From positions 372,001 to 436,000 of the forward strand of contig NZ_BLAJ01000001.1 of assembly GCF_009176305.1 (NCBI RefSeq): a DNA stretch of 64,000 nucleotides, given 5' to 3'. The notes beneath the pieces were generated by a model. That model saw nothing but the letters and a program-made list of their open reading frames with translations, had not been told where the DNA came from and ran no database searches. Below are positions 52,191 through 60,739 of the stretch, piece by piece (positions within the stretch are counted from its first letter, which is position 1; every line of letters begins with the position of its first letter). The stretch is from Martinezella dioscoreae (GTDB lineage: Bacteria; Pseudomonadota; Alphaproteobacteria; Rhizobiales; Rhizobiaceae). The translations under genes and the position numbers were made by a program.

Positions 52191-53816
52191 ATGGCAACCT
52201 ATACCTGGACAGGCAATATCTCCAAAGATGTGTGGATTGATCCTGGGAACTGGTCTCCCAATGGGGTTCCCGGCGATGGAGATTCCGTTATCATCGCCAA
52301 TGGTGATACAATCGGCCCCCATTGGGGAAATCACCCTGATCTCGCCGGTGTTTTTGTTTCGCCCACTAGTACGCTCTCCGCGTATGGCGGTGTTCATCCG
52401 TCCTGGTTCAAGATAGATGGGCCGATTGCCGGCGGCGGGACCCTCTACATTGGCCCCTCGTCTGAAATAGAAGCAGGTAGTGGCGTTACTTCTGCCGTCG
52501 GTACGGTGATTGTTGACGGCTTCTATCAATGGGGAGGGTCTGGCTCTTCTCAATTGGTCCAATTGAATCCTGGCGCGCACTTTAATTTTTCCACGCAATT
52601 TGACGGGACTGTCGATACGCTCAACAATTACGCGGCAACCATTACATATAACGGTCCAGGAGCGGTCTCGAATATCTCGGTCGATGGTCAGACAGCGACC
52701 TTCGTCACGACCGCTGGCAACTATACGCTCAACTTCGCTGGTGACCTTGACCCCTCCAGGTTCATACTGGACGCGGCTACAGGAACGATCGTCGTTTGCT
52801 TTGTCACGGGGACTCTCATCCGCACGACACGGGGAGATATTCCGGTCGAGGATTTGCGGATTGGCGATGTTGCTATTACGGCATCATCGCAACTTCGCCC
52901 CATCCGCTGGATCGGAAGCACGGAGCTCGATTGCGCCAGTGCCAATGATCCTCGGGCATGCTGGCCGGTTCGTATTGCCGCGGGGGCTCTAGGGCCCAAT
53001 AAGCCTTCGCATGACCTCATCGTCTCTCCGGCTCATGGAATTTGCGTCACTGTCGTAACCGATGTTCTGATGCCTGCTTCAGTGCTCGTGAATGGAGCAA
53101 CGATCGACCATGTCGAATGCGCAAAAGTCACATACTGGCATGTCGAACTGGATGAGCATGACATTCTCGTGACGAACGGATTGCCGACTGAAAGCTACGT
53201 CGATCATGGCAATCGAAGCTTCTTTTCTCAAACGATGGGCGCTTCGATCCAGCTGGTGAACGATCACGAACAAAGATGCCTGACCTATGTCTCAGATGGA
53301 CCGCTGATCGAGGCTGTGCGAATGCAAATCCATGCACGCGCTCTGGATATGGGCTGGACCTTGAGTGACGATCCTTTCGCCGACATACATCTCATTGCCG
53401 ACGGGCAACGCATTGATCCCATGATCGACGAGGGCAGGGCAGAGTTCCGCGTCCGGTCGTCAGTATCGGAACTATGGCTTGCCTCGGAATGGGGGGCGCC
53501 AAATCTCGTCAGTTCTTCAGGCGATGGCCGCCGGCTCGGCGTCTGCTTTTCGAGATTGGTCATTGAGGATGGCGTAGCGGAGCCCAGGCATATTTTCGCT
53601 GACGACAATAGGCTGAATGATGGTTTCCATTATGTCGAGGATGGCCGTCGGCGCTGGACTGCCGGCCGCGCGCACCTGCCTTCTTCGTTATGGGAAGGTT
53701 ACGGTGGGATTCTTCGGCTAACTTTCGAATTTGCAGGTCCGGCGGTGCCGCATTGGATCCCACCACAGTCTTCCGAAGAACCTGCAATCGAGCGAGACCA
53801 AGAGCAAGCTGCCTGA
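52191..53816 (+). CDS. Hint-domain (hedgehog/intein-type) protein with N-terminal beta-rich region
   Basis: 541 residues. The first 200 are Gly/Asn/Thr-rich beta repeats resembling an autotransporter-like beta-helix (YTWTGNISKDVWIDPGNWSPNG). A Hint domain begins at the nucleophile Cys in VVCFVTGTLIRTTRGDIPVEDLRIGD, with the His-containing HDLIVSPAHGICV block and a C-terminal extension of about 190 residues. Such domains self-cleave or splice. No Sec signal is visible, so secretion would need a type I-like C-terminal signal. Codon use looks less GC-biased than in the neighbours. Function unknown; related proteins are common in rhizobia and acetic acid bacteria. Confidence 0.8.
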   Translation: MATYTWTGNISKDVWIDPGNWSPNGVPGDGDSVIIANGDTIGPHWGNHPDLAGVFVSPTSTLSAYGGVHPSWFKIDGPIAGGGTLYIGPSSEIEAGSGVTSAVGTVIVDGFYQWGGSGSSQLVQLNPGAHFNFSTQFDGTVDTLNNYAATITYNGPGAVSNISVDGQTATFVTTAGNYTLNFAGDLDPSRFILDAATGTIVVCFVTGTLIRTTRGDIPVEDLRIGDVAITASSQLRPIRWIGSTELDCASANDPRACWPVRIAAGALGPNKPSHDLIVSPAHGICVTVVTDVLMPASVLVNGATIDHVECAKVTYWHVELDEHDILVTNGLPTESYVDHGNRSFFSQTMGASIQLVNDHEQRCLTYVSDGPLIEAVRMQIHARALDMGWTLSDDPFADIHLIADGQRIDPMIDEGRAEFRVRSSVSELWLASEWGAPNLVSSSGDGRRLGVCFSRLVIEDGVAEPRHIFADDNRLNDGFHYVEDGRRRWTAGRAHLPSSLWEGYGGILRLTFEFAGPAVPHWIPPQSSEEPAIERDQEQAA

Positions 53817-53919
53817 TCGTTCATGCTAGGATCGATTAGGAGGCTCCTCCTCTTGCCTGACTGAAGCCTTATCGATGCAGTCGCGTCAGGATTACCTCAG
53901 AAAACTGATGCATCTCAGT

Positions 53920-54729
53920 TCAACGTCGCTCATCCCGTTGCCGGTTGGCGATGACGAGTTCGATCTCGTTGCGCTCCAGCATGGCGCGAATGTCTGCCGT
54001 TGGCTGTTCGTCCGTAACCAGAACGTTGAAGTTTTCCGGTTCACTCAGAACGATCGGCGCGCTGCGCCCGAACTTGGCGCTGTCGGCAACGACGATGCGG
54101 TTTTCGGCGCGGCTAGCTGCCTCCCGCGAATATTCCGCTTCTTCCAGATCGTGCAGCATGAAGCCCGAGGCGGCGTTGATGGCGCCGACCGAAAGGATCG
54201 CGTGGCGTACATTGAAGCGGCGCAGGAAATTGGCGGCCTCCATGCCGAAGGCGCCGCCATCATGGCCGCGCAGCTCGCCGCCGGCGAAGAAGACGCGATT
54301 GCCGTTGCGGGTCGCGAGCGCATGGGCGACAGCGACCGCATTGGTGACGACGAAGAGGTTCTGATGCTTCTGCAGCGCGACGGCGATGAAGGCGGTGGTC
54401 GAGCCGACATCGAGGAAGAGCGCATCGCCATCCTCGATCATCGCGGCGACCGAGGCGGCTATCATCCGCTTGGCTTCGGCATTCTCGTTCATGCGCAGAT
54501 GCAGCGGCGGCTCGATCATCGAGTCCTTGATATGGACCCCGCCATGCACCTTGGTCACAAGGCCGTTGGCCTCCAGGCTGCGGATGTTGCGGCGGATGGT
54601 TTCCTCTGAAACGCCGAGCCGTTCGGCCAGAAACTGGATGCGGCTTGCGCCGCCTGCCAGACGCAGCTCTTCCAGTATTTCGCGCTCGCGATGATTGGAG
54701 TGAAGCGGTGGCTGGGATATGCCCGACAT
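53920..54729 (-). CDS. DeoR-family transcriptional regulator
   Basis: 269 residues from the ATG at 54729 (AGGAACC just upstream). The N-terminal HTH is REREILEELRLAGGASRIQFLAERLGVSEETIRRNIRSLEANG. The DeoR-C sugar-phosphate sensor has GDALFLDVGSTTAFIA and VADSAKFGRSAP. These repressors sense phosphorylated metabolites. It is divergent from a kinase-like gene; a phosphorylated product of that kinase is a natural inducer candidate (inference). Confidence 0.92.
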   Translation of the reverse strand: MSGISQPPLHSNHREREILEELRLAGGASRIQFLAERLGVSEETIRRNIRSLEANGLVTKVHGGVHIKDSMIEPPLHLRMNENAEAKRMIAASVAAMIEDGDALFLDVGSTTAFIAVALQKHQNLFVVTNAVAVAHALATRNGNRVFFAGGELRGHDGGAFGMEAANFLRRFNVRHAILSVGAINAASGFMLHDLEEAEYSREAASRAENRIVVADSAKFGRSAPIVLSEPENFNVLVTDEQPTADIRAMLERNEIELVIANRQRDERR

Positions 54730-54956
54730 GGTTCCTGATCCTGTTATGGGTATTGATCCCAAACTTGCGTGGCTTTCGACTGGCCGGTTCCGTTGCCGCC
54801 GGAGGCGTTAATGCACGCAACCTCAATCTGGTTGCTTCGCGCCTGAGTTTTTAAGACAAATCTCACCTACGGTGAAGCGCAGTCTTTGGGATATCCATAG
54901 CTCATCCGATTGGAGATGGCGCCTCAATTCCACAAAAAGCCAAATATTCGTTTCAT

Positions 54957-55000
54957 TTTGTGGGGAAGTTCTTGACAGCTTTACGTTTGTGAGGAACTTT
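54957..55000 (+). promoter_or_regulatory. Direct repeats around the kinase promoter (candidate DeoR operator)
   Basis: TTTGTGGGGAAGTTC (54957-54971) and TTTGTGAGGAACTTT (54986-55000) agree at 12 of 15 bases with a 29-base period. An inverted relative, TTCCACAAAA, is near 54929. TTGACA (54972-54977) lies between the direct repeats. DeoR proteins typically bind such tandem repeats. The 311-bp gap 54730-55040 holds no other feature that I can support. Confidence 0.45.
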
Positions 55001-55040
55001 TCAGATCGGAAAGATGCTCAGCAGCAGGACCGGAGGGGGA

Positions 55041-55919
55041 ATGACTGCGACGGCGGAAGACAGGATACATTCTCTCAGCATCTGGCGCGGGCCGATCGAC
55101 ATCGAACCGCTGGTGGGCGGCATTACCAATCGCAACTATCTGGTTGGCGATAATGGTCGCCGCTTCGTCGTGCGGCTTGGATCGGACATTCCGGTTCATC
55201 ACATCAGCCGCACCAACGAGGTGGCCGCAAGCAGGGCGGCCCATGCAGCCGGTCTTTCACCTGCTGTGATCCATCATGAGCCCGGCATACTGGTGCTGGA
55301 CTATATCGACGCAAGCCCGCTATCGGCCGATGATATAAGAAAGCCGGCCATGATGAGCCGGGTCGTGCCGCTCGTCCGGTCCTGCCATCGGGACGTCGCC
55401 AGGCATTTTCGCGGACCGGCGGCCATCTTCTGGGTCTTTCACGTGGTCAGGGACTATGCGGCTCTCCTGGAGGCTGGCGGCAGTCGCCACAAGCCGAGGC
55501 TGCGTTCCTTTCTTGAGATCGCGGAGCGGCTCGAGCGTGAAGCCGGTCCTTTCGAAATCGCCTTCGGACACAACGATCTGCTGGCGGCGAATTTCCTCGA
55601 TGATGGCAAGCGGCTCTGGCTGATCGATTGGGATTATGCCGGCTTCAACACGCCGCTTTTCGATCTGGGTGGCCTTGCCTCCAACAATGAATTCTCCGAG
55701 ACGCAGGAAGAGGCGATGCTGGAGGCCTATTTCGATGCTTCTGTCAGCGATGATCTGCGCCGGCGCTATCAGGCGATGAAATGCGCCTCACTCCTGCGCG
55801 AGACGATGTGGAGCATGGTTTCGGAAATCCATTCCGACATCGAATTCGATTATTCTTCCTATACAGCTGAAAACCTGCGGCGGTTCGAGAGCGCCTGGCA
55901 GGATTTTTGCAATTCTTGA
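55041..55919 (+). CDS. Choline/ethanolamine kinase-like phosphotransferase
   Basis: 292 residues from the ATG at 55041, directly behind GGAGGGGGA. Protein-kinase-like small-molecule kinase: GITNRNYLVGDNGRRFVVRLG at the nucleotide loop, catalytic HNDLLAANF, metal-binding IDWDYAGFNTPLFDLGGL. It would transfer phosphate from ATP to choline, ethanolamine, an aminoglycoside or a related alcohol. It ends 9 bases before the FAD-GcvT gene and is divergent from DeoR. The context of a methylamine-type demethylase favours a choline-like alcohol. Confidence 0.86.
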   Translation: MTATAEDRIHSLSIWRGPIDIEPLVGGITNRNYLVGDNGRRFVVRLGSDIPVHHISRTNEVAASRAAHAAGLSPAVIHHEPGILVLDYIDASPLSADDIRKPAMMSRVVPLVRSCHRDVARHFRGPAAIFWVFHVVRDYAALLEAGGSRHKPRLRSFLEIAERLEREAGPFEIAFGHNDLLAANFLDDGKRLWLIDWDYAGFNTPLFDLGGLASNNEFSETQEEAMLEAYFDASVSDDLRRRYQAMKCASLLRETMWSMVSEIHSDIEFDYSSYTAENLRRFESAWQDFCNS

Positions 55920-55928
55920 GGTGACGTC

Positions 55929-58376
55929 ATGAAGGAACTGCCGACTACAGCAAAGATCGTCGTCATCGGCGGCGGCATCATCGGCTGCTCGACCGCCTAC
56001 CATCTCGGCAAGCTCGGCTTCACCGATACCGTACTGCTGGAGCGCAAGAAGCTGACCTCGGGCACGACCTTCCACGCCGCCGGCCTCGTCGGCCAGCTGC
56101 GCACCAGCGCCAATATCACGCAGATGCTCGGCTATTCCGTCGATCTCTACAAGAAGCTCGAGGCGGAGACGGGGCTTGCCACCGGCTGGAAGATGAATGG
56201 CGGGTTGCGGCTTGCCTGCAATGAGGAGCGCTGGACGGAGGTGAAGCGGCAGGCGACGACGGCGCAATCCTTCGGCCTGCAGATGCACCTGCTGACGCCG
56301 CAGGAAGCGCGCGATCTATGGCCGCTGATGGATGTCGACGATCTCGTCGGCGCCGCCTTCCTGCCGACGGACGGACAGGCCAATCCTTCCGATATCACCC
56401 AGGCGCTGGCAAAGGGCGCCCGCATGAGCGGCGTGTCGATCTTCGAGGATACCGAAGTTCTCGATCTGGAGATCGACAAGGGCCGGATCCGTGCCGTCAT
56501 CACCGAGAAAGGCCGTATCGAATGCGAGCGCGTCGTCGTCTGCGCCGGGCAATGGACTCGGACCTTTGCCGGCCGCTTCGGCGTCAACGTGCCGCTCGTC
56601 TCCGTCGAGCATCAATATCTCATCACCGAATCCTTCGGCGTGCCTTCCAACCTGCCGACGCTGCGCGATCCGGACCGGCTGACCTACTATAAGGAGGAGG
56701 TCGGCGGGCTTGTCATGGGCGGCTATGAGCCCAATCCCATCCCCTGGGCGCTCGACGGTATTCCGAAAGATTTCCACTACACGCTGCTCGACAGCAATTT
56801 CGACCATTTCGAGCAGATCATGGAGCAGGCGCTGGTGCGCGTGCCGGCGCTGCAGACGGCCGGCGTCAAGCAGCTGCTTTGTGGGCCGGAGAGCTTTACG
56901 CCCGATGGCAATTTCATTCTCGGCGAGGCGCCGGAACTGAAGAATTTCTTCGTCGGTGCCGGCTTCAACGCCTTCGGCATCGCCTCTGCCGGCGGGGCGG
57001 GCATGGCGCTCGCCGAATGGATCGCCAAGGGCGAGCCGCCTTACGACCTCTGGCCGGTCGATATCAGACGCTTCGGTCGCCCGCATTTCGATACGGACTG
57101 GGTGCGAACCCGCACGCTGGAAGCCTATGGCAAGCACTACACCATGGCATGGCCTTTCGAGGAGCATTCGAGCGGCCGCCCCTGCCGCAAGTCGCCGCTC
57201 TACGATCGGCTGAAGGCGCAGGGTGCCTGCTTCGGCGAAAAGCTCGGCTGGGAGCGGCCGAACTGGTTTGCCGATCTCTTTGCCGGCGAGGAGCCGAAGG
57301 ACGAGTACACGTATGGACGGCAGAACTGGTTCGATGCGGTCGGCCGCGAACATAGGGCTGCGCGCGAAGCGGCCGTGATCTTCGACCAGACCTCCTTCGC
57401 CAAATTCGTGCTGAAGGGCAGGGATGCCGAGGCGGCGATCTCATGGATCGCTTCCAATGATGTCGCCAAGCCTGTCGGCGCCCTGACCTACACCCAGATG
57501 CTCAATGATCGCGGCGGCATCGAATGCGATGTCACCGTTGCCCGCATTGCCGAGAACGAATTCTACATCACCACCGGCACCGGCTTCGCCACGCACGACT
57601 TCGATTGGATCGCCCGCAATATTCCATCCGAGATGCATGCGGAGCTGGTGGATGTCACCTCCGCCTATTCAGTGCTGTCGCTGATGGGGCCGAAGTCGCG
57701 CGAGATATTGCAGGCCGTGACCTCGGCCGACGTTTCGAACGCCGCGTTCCCCTTCGGCAAGGTGAAGACCGTCGGCATCGCCGGCTGCCCCGTCCGGGCG
57801 CTGCGCATCACCTATGTCGGCGAACTCGGCTATGAGCTGCATGTGCCGGTGGAATATGCCACGACCGTTTATGACGTGCTGATGGCCGCCGGCCGCGAGC
57901 ACGGCCTCGTCAATGCCGGCTATCGCGCCATCGAGAGCTGCAGGCTGGAGAAGGGCTATCGCGCCTGGGGCTCGGATATTGGGCCGGATCACACGCCCGT
58001 TGAAGCCGGGCTTGCCTGGGCGGTGAAGACGAAGAAGGACATCGCATTCCGTGGGCGCGAGGCGATCGAGCGGCAGTTAGCCTCTGGCGTCAAGAAGATG
58101 CTTGCCTGCTTCGTACCCGACGATCCCGAAATCGTGCTTCTCGGCCGCGAGACGATCTATCGCGACGGCCAGCGCGTCGGCTGGCTATCGAGTGGCGGCT
58201 ATGGCTACACGATCGGCAAGGCGATCGGCTACGGCTATGTCCGCGATCCCATAGGGGTGACCGAGGATTTCGTGCTTTCGGGGCGCTATGAGCTCGATGT
58301 CGCGCAGAGCCGCGTGCCGTGCCGGGTGTCGCTGAAGCCGCTTTATGATCCGCAGATGGTACGGATCAAGGGGTGA
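55929..58376 (+). CDS. FAD-dependent dehydrogenase / GcvT fusion (dimethylglycine-sarcosine dehydrogenase family)
   Basis: 815 residues. Residues 8-400 are a DAO-type FAD domain: IVVIGGGIIGCSTAYHLGKLG, and H49 in SGTTFHAAGL at the position where dimethylglycine dehydrogenase binds FAD covalently. From about residue 430 a GcvT-like folate domain follows (FDQTSFAKFVLKGRDAE, YVGELGYELHVPVE, ESCRLEKGYRAWGSDIGPDHTP). Such enzymes oxidise an N-methyl amine and pass the one-carbon unit to tetrahydrofolate in the cytosol. It forms a transcription unit with the kinase-like gene. Which N-methyl compound is used is not evident. Confidence 0.9.
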   Translation: MKELPTTAKIVVIGGGIIGCSTAYHLGKLGFTDTVLLERKKLTSGTTFHAAGLVGQLRTSANITQMLGYSVDLYKKLEAETGLATGWKMNGGLRLACNEERWTEVKRQATTAQSFGLQMHLLTPQEARDLWPLMDVDDLVGAAFLPTDGQANPSDITQALAKGARMSGVSIFEDTEVLDLEIDKGRIRAVITEKGRIECERVVVCAGQWTRTFAGRFGVNVPLVSVEHQYLITESFGVPSNLPTLRDPDRLTYYKEEVGGLVMGGYEPNPIPWALDGIPKDFHYTLLDSNFDHFEQIMEQALVRVPALQTAGVKQLLCGPESFTPDGNFILGEAPELKNFFVGAGFNAFGIASAGGAGMALAEWIAKGEPPYDLWPVDIRRFGRPHFDTDWVRTRTLEAYGKHYTMAWPFEEHSSGRPCRKSPLYDRLKAQGACFGEKLGWERPNWFADLFAGEEPKDEYTYGRQNWFDAVGREHRAAREAAVIFDQTSFAKFVLKGRDAEAAISWIASNDVAKPVGALTYTQMLNDRGGIECDVTVARIAENEFYITTGTGFATHDFDWIARNIPSEMHAELVDVTSAYSVLSLMGPKSREILQAVTSADVSNAAFPFGKVKTVGIAGCPVRALRITYVGELGYELHVPVEYATTVYDVLMAAGREHGLVNAGYRAIESCRLEKGYRAWGSDIGPDHTPVEAGLAWAVKTKKDIAFRGREAIERQLASGVKKMLACFVPDDPEIVLLGRETIYRDGQRVGWLSSGGYGYTIGKAIGYGYVRDPIGVTEDFVLSGRYELDVAQSRVPCRVSLKPLYDPQMVRIKG

Positions 58377-58388
58377 TTGATATGAGGT

Positions 58389-58928
58389 CTATCGCCTGCT
58401 CGGCAGATCCCACGCCTGATAAAGGTTATTCAGAGCCTCCGCCGTATGGCATTCTACCGTTGGCAACCCGGATTCCTGTAGGATTTTTGCGTATTTGGCG
58501 CCGCTGTTGCGGGTCTTCACGAGTATCCAGTGAATCATCTCCCATTTGATGCTGTCCTTGGCGCCTTCGAGATGCCCTGCTCGATCTGAGCGGTTGATCA
58601 GGGTCCGCTTGAGATAGCGGGAAAAGCGCAGCCAATGATTGGAGGTGATGAGGATGGCGCCGGTAGCGCGGGCCAAACGTTGCGGCATCAGGCGCGTATA
58701 ATTGCCTTCCATAATCCATTGTTCGCCCAAAATCGCCGCGTCGTGAAGCGCAGCGAATTCCGCTTCAGGGCGCTGTTGCCAATCGGTATGAGGCAGATGA
58801 TGGAGCTGATCCAGATGTACCGCCGGAAAACCCAACTTTTTGGAAAGGGAGACCGCCAGGGTTGATTTGCCGGCATTGGAAGGGCCGAGCACAACGATGC
58901 GCTCGCCAAGGGAATGCAAGGGAAGCAT
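58389..58928 (-). CDS. P-loop kinase-like protein (FlaR / adenylate-kinase-like family)
   Basis: 179 residues from the ATG at 58928, where the family N-terminus begins; no strong ribosome site is visible. Walker A GPSNAGKST, then VHLDQLHHLPHTDWQQRP, EQWIMEGNYTRLMPQRLARATG and RYLKRTLINR. This is the pattern of small nucleoside-kinase-like ATPases annotated as DNA topology modulation protein FlaR. The substrate is unknown. Converges on the FAD-GcvT gene with a 12-base gap. Confidence 0.8.
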   Translation of the reverse strand: MLPLHSLGERIVVLGPSNAGKSTLAVSLSKKLGFPAVHLDQLHHLPHTDWQQRPEAEFAALHDAAILGEQWIMEGNYTRLMPQRLARATGAILITSNHWLRFSRYLKRTLINRSDRAGHLEGAKDSIKWEMIHWILVKTRNSGAKYAKILQESGLPTVECHTAEALNNLYQAWDLPSRR

Positions 58929-59156
58929 GAGACACCGGTCGGAAAATTGGGATGGCTTCCATTGGCGGAAGTGAGCGGCCTTGTCAACGCTTGCGTGTCC
59001 TGCTGCTATCATACGTCATTTACGAGATAAGCCCGGAGGCAGGCTGCGCTATCTCCAAAACCTGTGATCTCTCCACCGCGGCGTCCGCCATTTTCTTGAC
59101 ACGCCGGCTCTTTCATCCTCAATCGATATGCTGACAACAGACGGAGGCCGGAAACG

Positions 59157-59858
59157 ATGGCTGAGGCGAACATCAAGCTTGAGGAGAGCTGGAAAGAGGC
59201 GCTGTCGCAGGAGTTCGAAAGCCCCTACATGCAGCAGCTCAAATCTTTTCTTGTCGAGGAAAAGCAGCGCGGCAAGGTGATCTTTCCGCGCGGCAGCGAG
59301 TATTTCCGCGCGCTGGATCTGACCCCGCTTGATGAGGTGCAGGTGGTCATTCTCGGACAGGATCCGTATCACGGCTTCGGTCAGGCGCATGGGCTCTGCT
59401 TCAGCGTGCGCCCCGGCGTGCGCATTCCGCCGTCGCTGGTCAATATCTATAAGGAACTGGAAACCGATCTCGGCATTCCGCCGGCCCGCCACGGCTTTCT
59501 GGAAAGCTGGGCGAAGCAGGGCGTCTTGCTGCTGAACAGCGTACTGACGGTGGAGGAATCCCAGGCCGCATCACATCAAGGCAAGGGGTGGGAGCGCTTC
59601 ACCGATGCGGTCATCCGCAGAGTCAACGACGAATGCGACGGCGTCGTCTTCATGCTCTGGGGCTCCTACGCGCAGAAGAAGGCTGCTTTTGTCGATACCG
59701 AGCGCCATCTGGTGCTGAAGGCGGCCCATCCGTCGCCGCTCTCGGCCCATAACGGCTTCCTCGGCTGCCGGCATTTCTCCAAGGCCAATGCCTATCTGGT
59801 CGCGCATGGCCGGGATCCGATCGATTGGGCGCTGCCGAGCAATCCGGATGCTCAGTAA
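59157..59858 (+). CDS. ung: Uracil-DNA glycosylase, family 1
   Basis: 233 residues. The water-activating motif [13 protein letters not shown] carries the catalytic Asp, and the Leu-loop/His motif [21 protein letters not shown] the catalytic His. [11 protein letters not shown] binds uracil. It excises uracil from DNA to start base-excision repair. Length and both motifs are complete. The last 7 bases overlap the convergent vapC gene. Confidence 0.97.
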   Translation: MAEANIKLEESWKEALSQEFESPYMQQLKSFLVEEKQRGKVIFPRGSEYFRALDLTPLDEVQVVILGQDPYHGFGQAHGLCFSVRPGVRIPPSLVNIYKELETDLGIPPARHGFLESWAKQGVLLLNSVLTVEESQAASHQGKGWERFTDAVIRRVNDECDGVVFMLWGSYAQKKAAFVDTERHLVLKAAHPSPLSAHNGFLGCRHFSKANAYLVAHGRDPIDWALPSNPDAQ

Positions 59859-60262
59859 GGCGTTTGATCCCAGGGATTGACGATTGAAGCGCCGGTGTCG
59901 TCGAAATCGCCGATGTTGCGAGTAACGACGATAAGGTCATGAACGATCGCCGTTGCTGCGATGAGCCCATCGGCGTCACCACGCGGTCGTTGTGCTGCGA
60001 TACGTCCCCATTCGACCGCAATCTGATCGGTAATGGGAAGAATGCGATTGCGGTGGTCGTGCCGGAGCTTGCGCAACCATTCCTCCAGATGAGTTGCGGT
60101 ACGCGGGTCTGATCTTCGCTTGAGCGCAATCCCGCGCATGATCTCTCCAAGTGTGATGACACTCAGATAAATGGTGGAGGGATCGACTGAGCGCAGCCAC
60201 GCAATCGCTTGGGAATTACCGCGCCGGATTTCCGAGACGACATTGGTATCCACGAGATACAT
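59852..60262 (-). CDS. vapC: PIN-domain toxin (VapC/FitB-like)
   Basis: 136 residues. The acidic PIN-domain active site is visible: D5 in [11 protein letters not shown], Glu in [10 protein letters not shown], and Asp residues in [27 protein letters not shown]. Such toxins are Mg-dependent ribonucleases that act on tRNA or rRNA. Its ATG overlaps the antitoxin stop by one base (TGATG), the usual coupling for toxin-antitoxin pairs. Confidence 0.93.
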   Translation of the reverse strand: MYLVDTNVVSEIRRGNSQAIAWLRSVDPSTIYLSVITLGEIMRGIALKRRSDPRTATHLEEWLRKLRHDHRNRILPITDQIAVEWGRIAAQRPRGDADGLIAATAIVHDLIVVTRNIGDFDDTGASIVNPWDQTPY

Positions 60263-60516
60263 CAGAAAAGAACATCCCGGCTTGGCGTTTTATCTCGCTT
60301 AGATACGGCTTCGGCCATTTCGTCGTCCCAAACCGGCCCTGACAGCAAGTCATCGGCAAGGCTCGGTTTGCCAGCCAGAAGTGCATCGTAGTCTTCGGCA
60401 GACAGAACGACCGCCGCGGGCTCGCCGCGCAAGGTGACGATTTGCGGCCCTTCGCTGCGTGCTTTCTGTACGACTTTGGAAAACTGGTTCTTTGCATCCT
60501 GCAATGGCCAATTCAT
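60262..60516 (-). CDS. Phd/YefM-family antitoxin
   Basis: 84 residues. The N-terminal DNA-binding Phd domain (WPLQDAKNQFSKVVQKARSEG, QIVTLRGEPAAVVLSAEDYD) is followed by a tail that would wrap the toxin. It neutralises VapC and, as a complex, represses the operon at the palindrome 60531-60545, directly upstream of its start. Confidence 0.93.
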   Translation of the reverse strand: MNWPLQDAKNQFSKVVQKARSEGPQIVTLRGEPAAVVLSAEDYDALLAGKPSLADDLLSGPVWDDEMAEAVSKRDKTPSRDVLF

Positions 60517-60530
60517 CGAAATCCCCGCTA

Positions 60531-60545
60531 GCTAGACTGTCTAGC
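60531..60545 (-). promoter_or_regulatory. Toxin-antitoxin operator, GCTAGAC-T-GTCTAGC
   Basis: A perfect 7-base inverted repeat around a single base, 14 bases before the antitoxin ATG, with a further GCTA just outside. Its place fits autorepression by the Phd-VapC complex. Confidence 0.7.
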
Positions 60546-60603
60546 TTAAAAGGTAATGCTGCTCGTATTTAGAATCAAGAGATGAGGCGAGACGGGTCTT
60601 GGT

Positions 60604-60629
60604 GTGAACGATTCAAAATTATCGTTCAC
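60604..60629 (+). promoter_or_regulatory. 26-bp operator GTGAACGAT-N8-ATCGTTCAC before the quinone operon
   Basis: Perfect 9-base arms with an AT-rich 8-base centre, 110 bases before the dioxygenase ATG. The size fits a MarR/DUF24 dimer. No such regulator gene is adjacent, so it would act from elsewhere. Confidence 0.65.
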
Positions 60630-60739
60630 TCATTGAAGACAATCCGTTTGGCTATTGAGGGCTATCGAAACGCCGCCGACAAGACCATCTTCTGCCCATG
60701 AGAAACGCCTGCGGGTGCAGGCGAGACAAGGGGTTTAAG

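Noticed and set aside
53836..53855. Small GGAGG/CCTCC hairpin as a terminator between the Hint and DeoR genes
   Set aside because: The stem is only five bases with a two-base centre and there is no T run.
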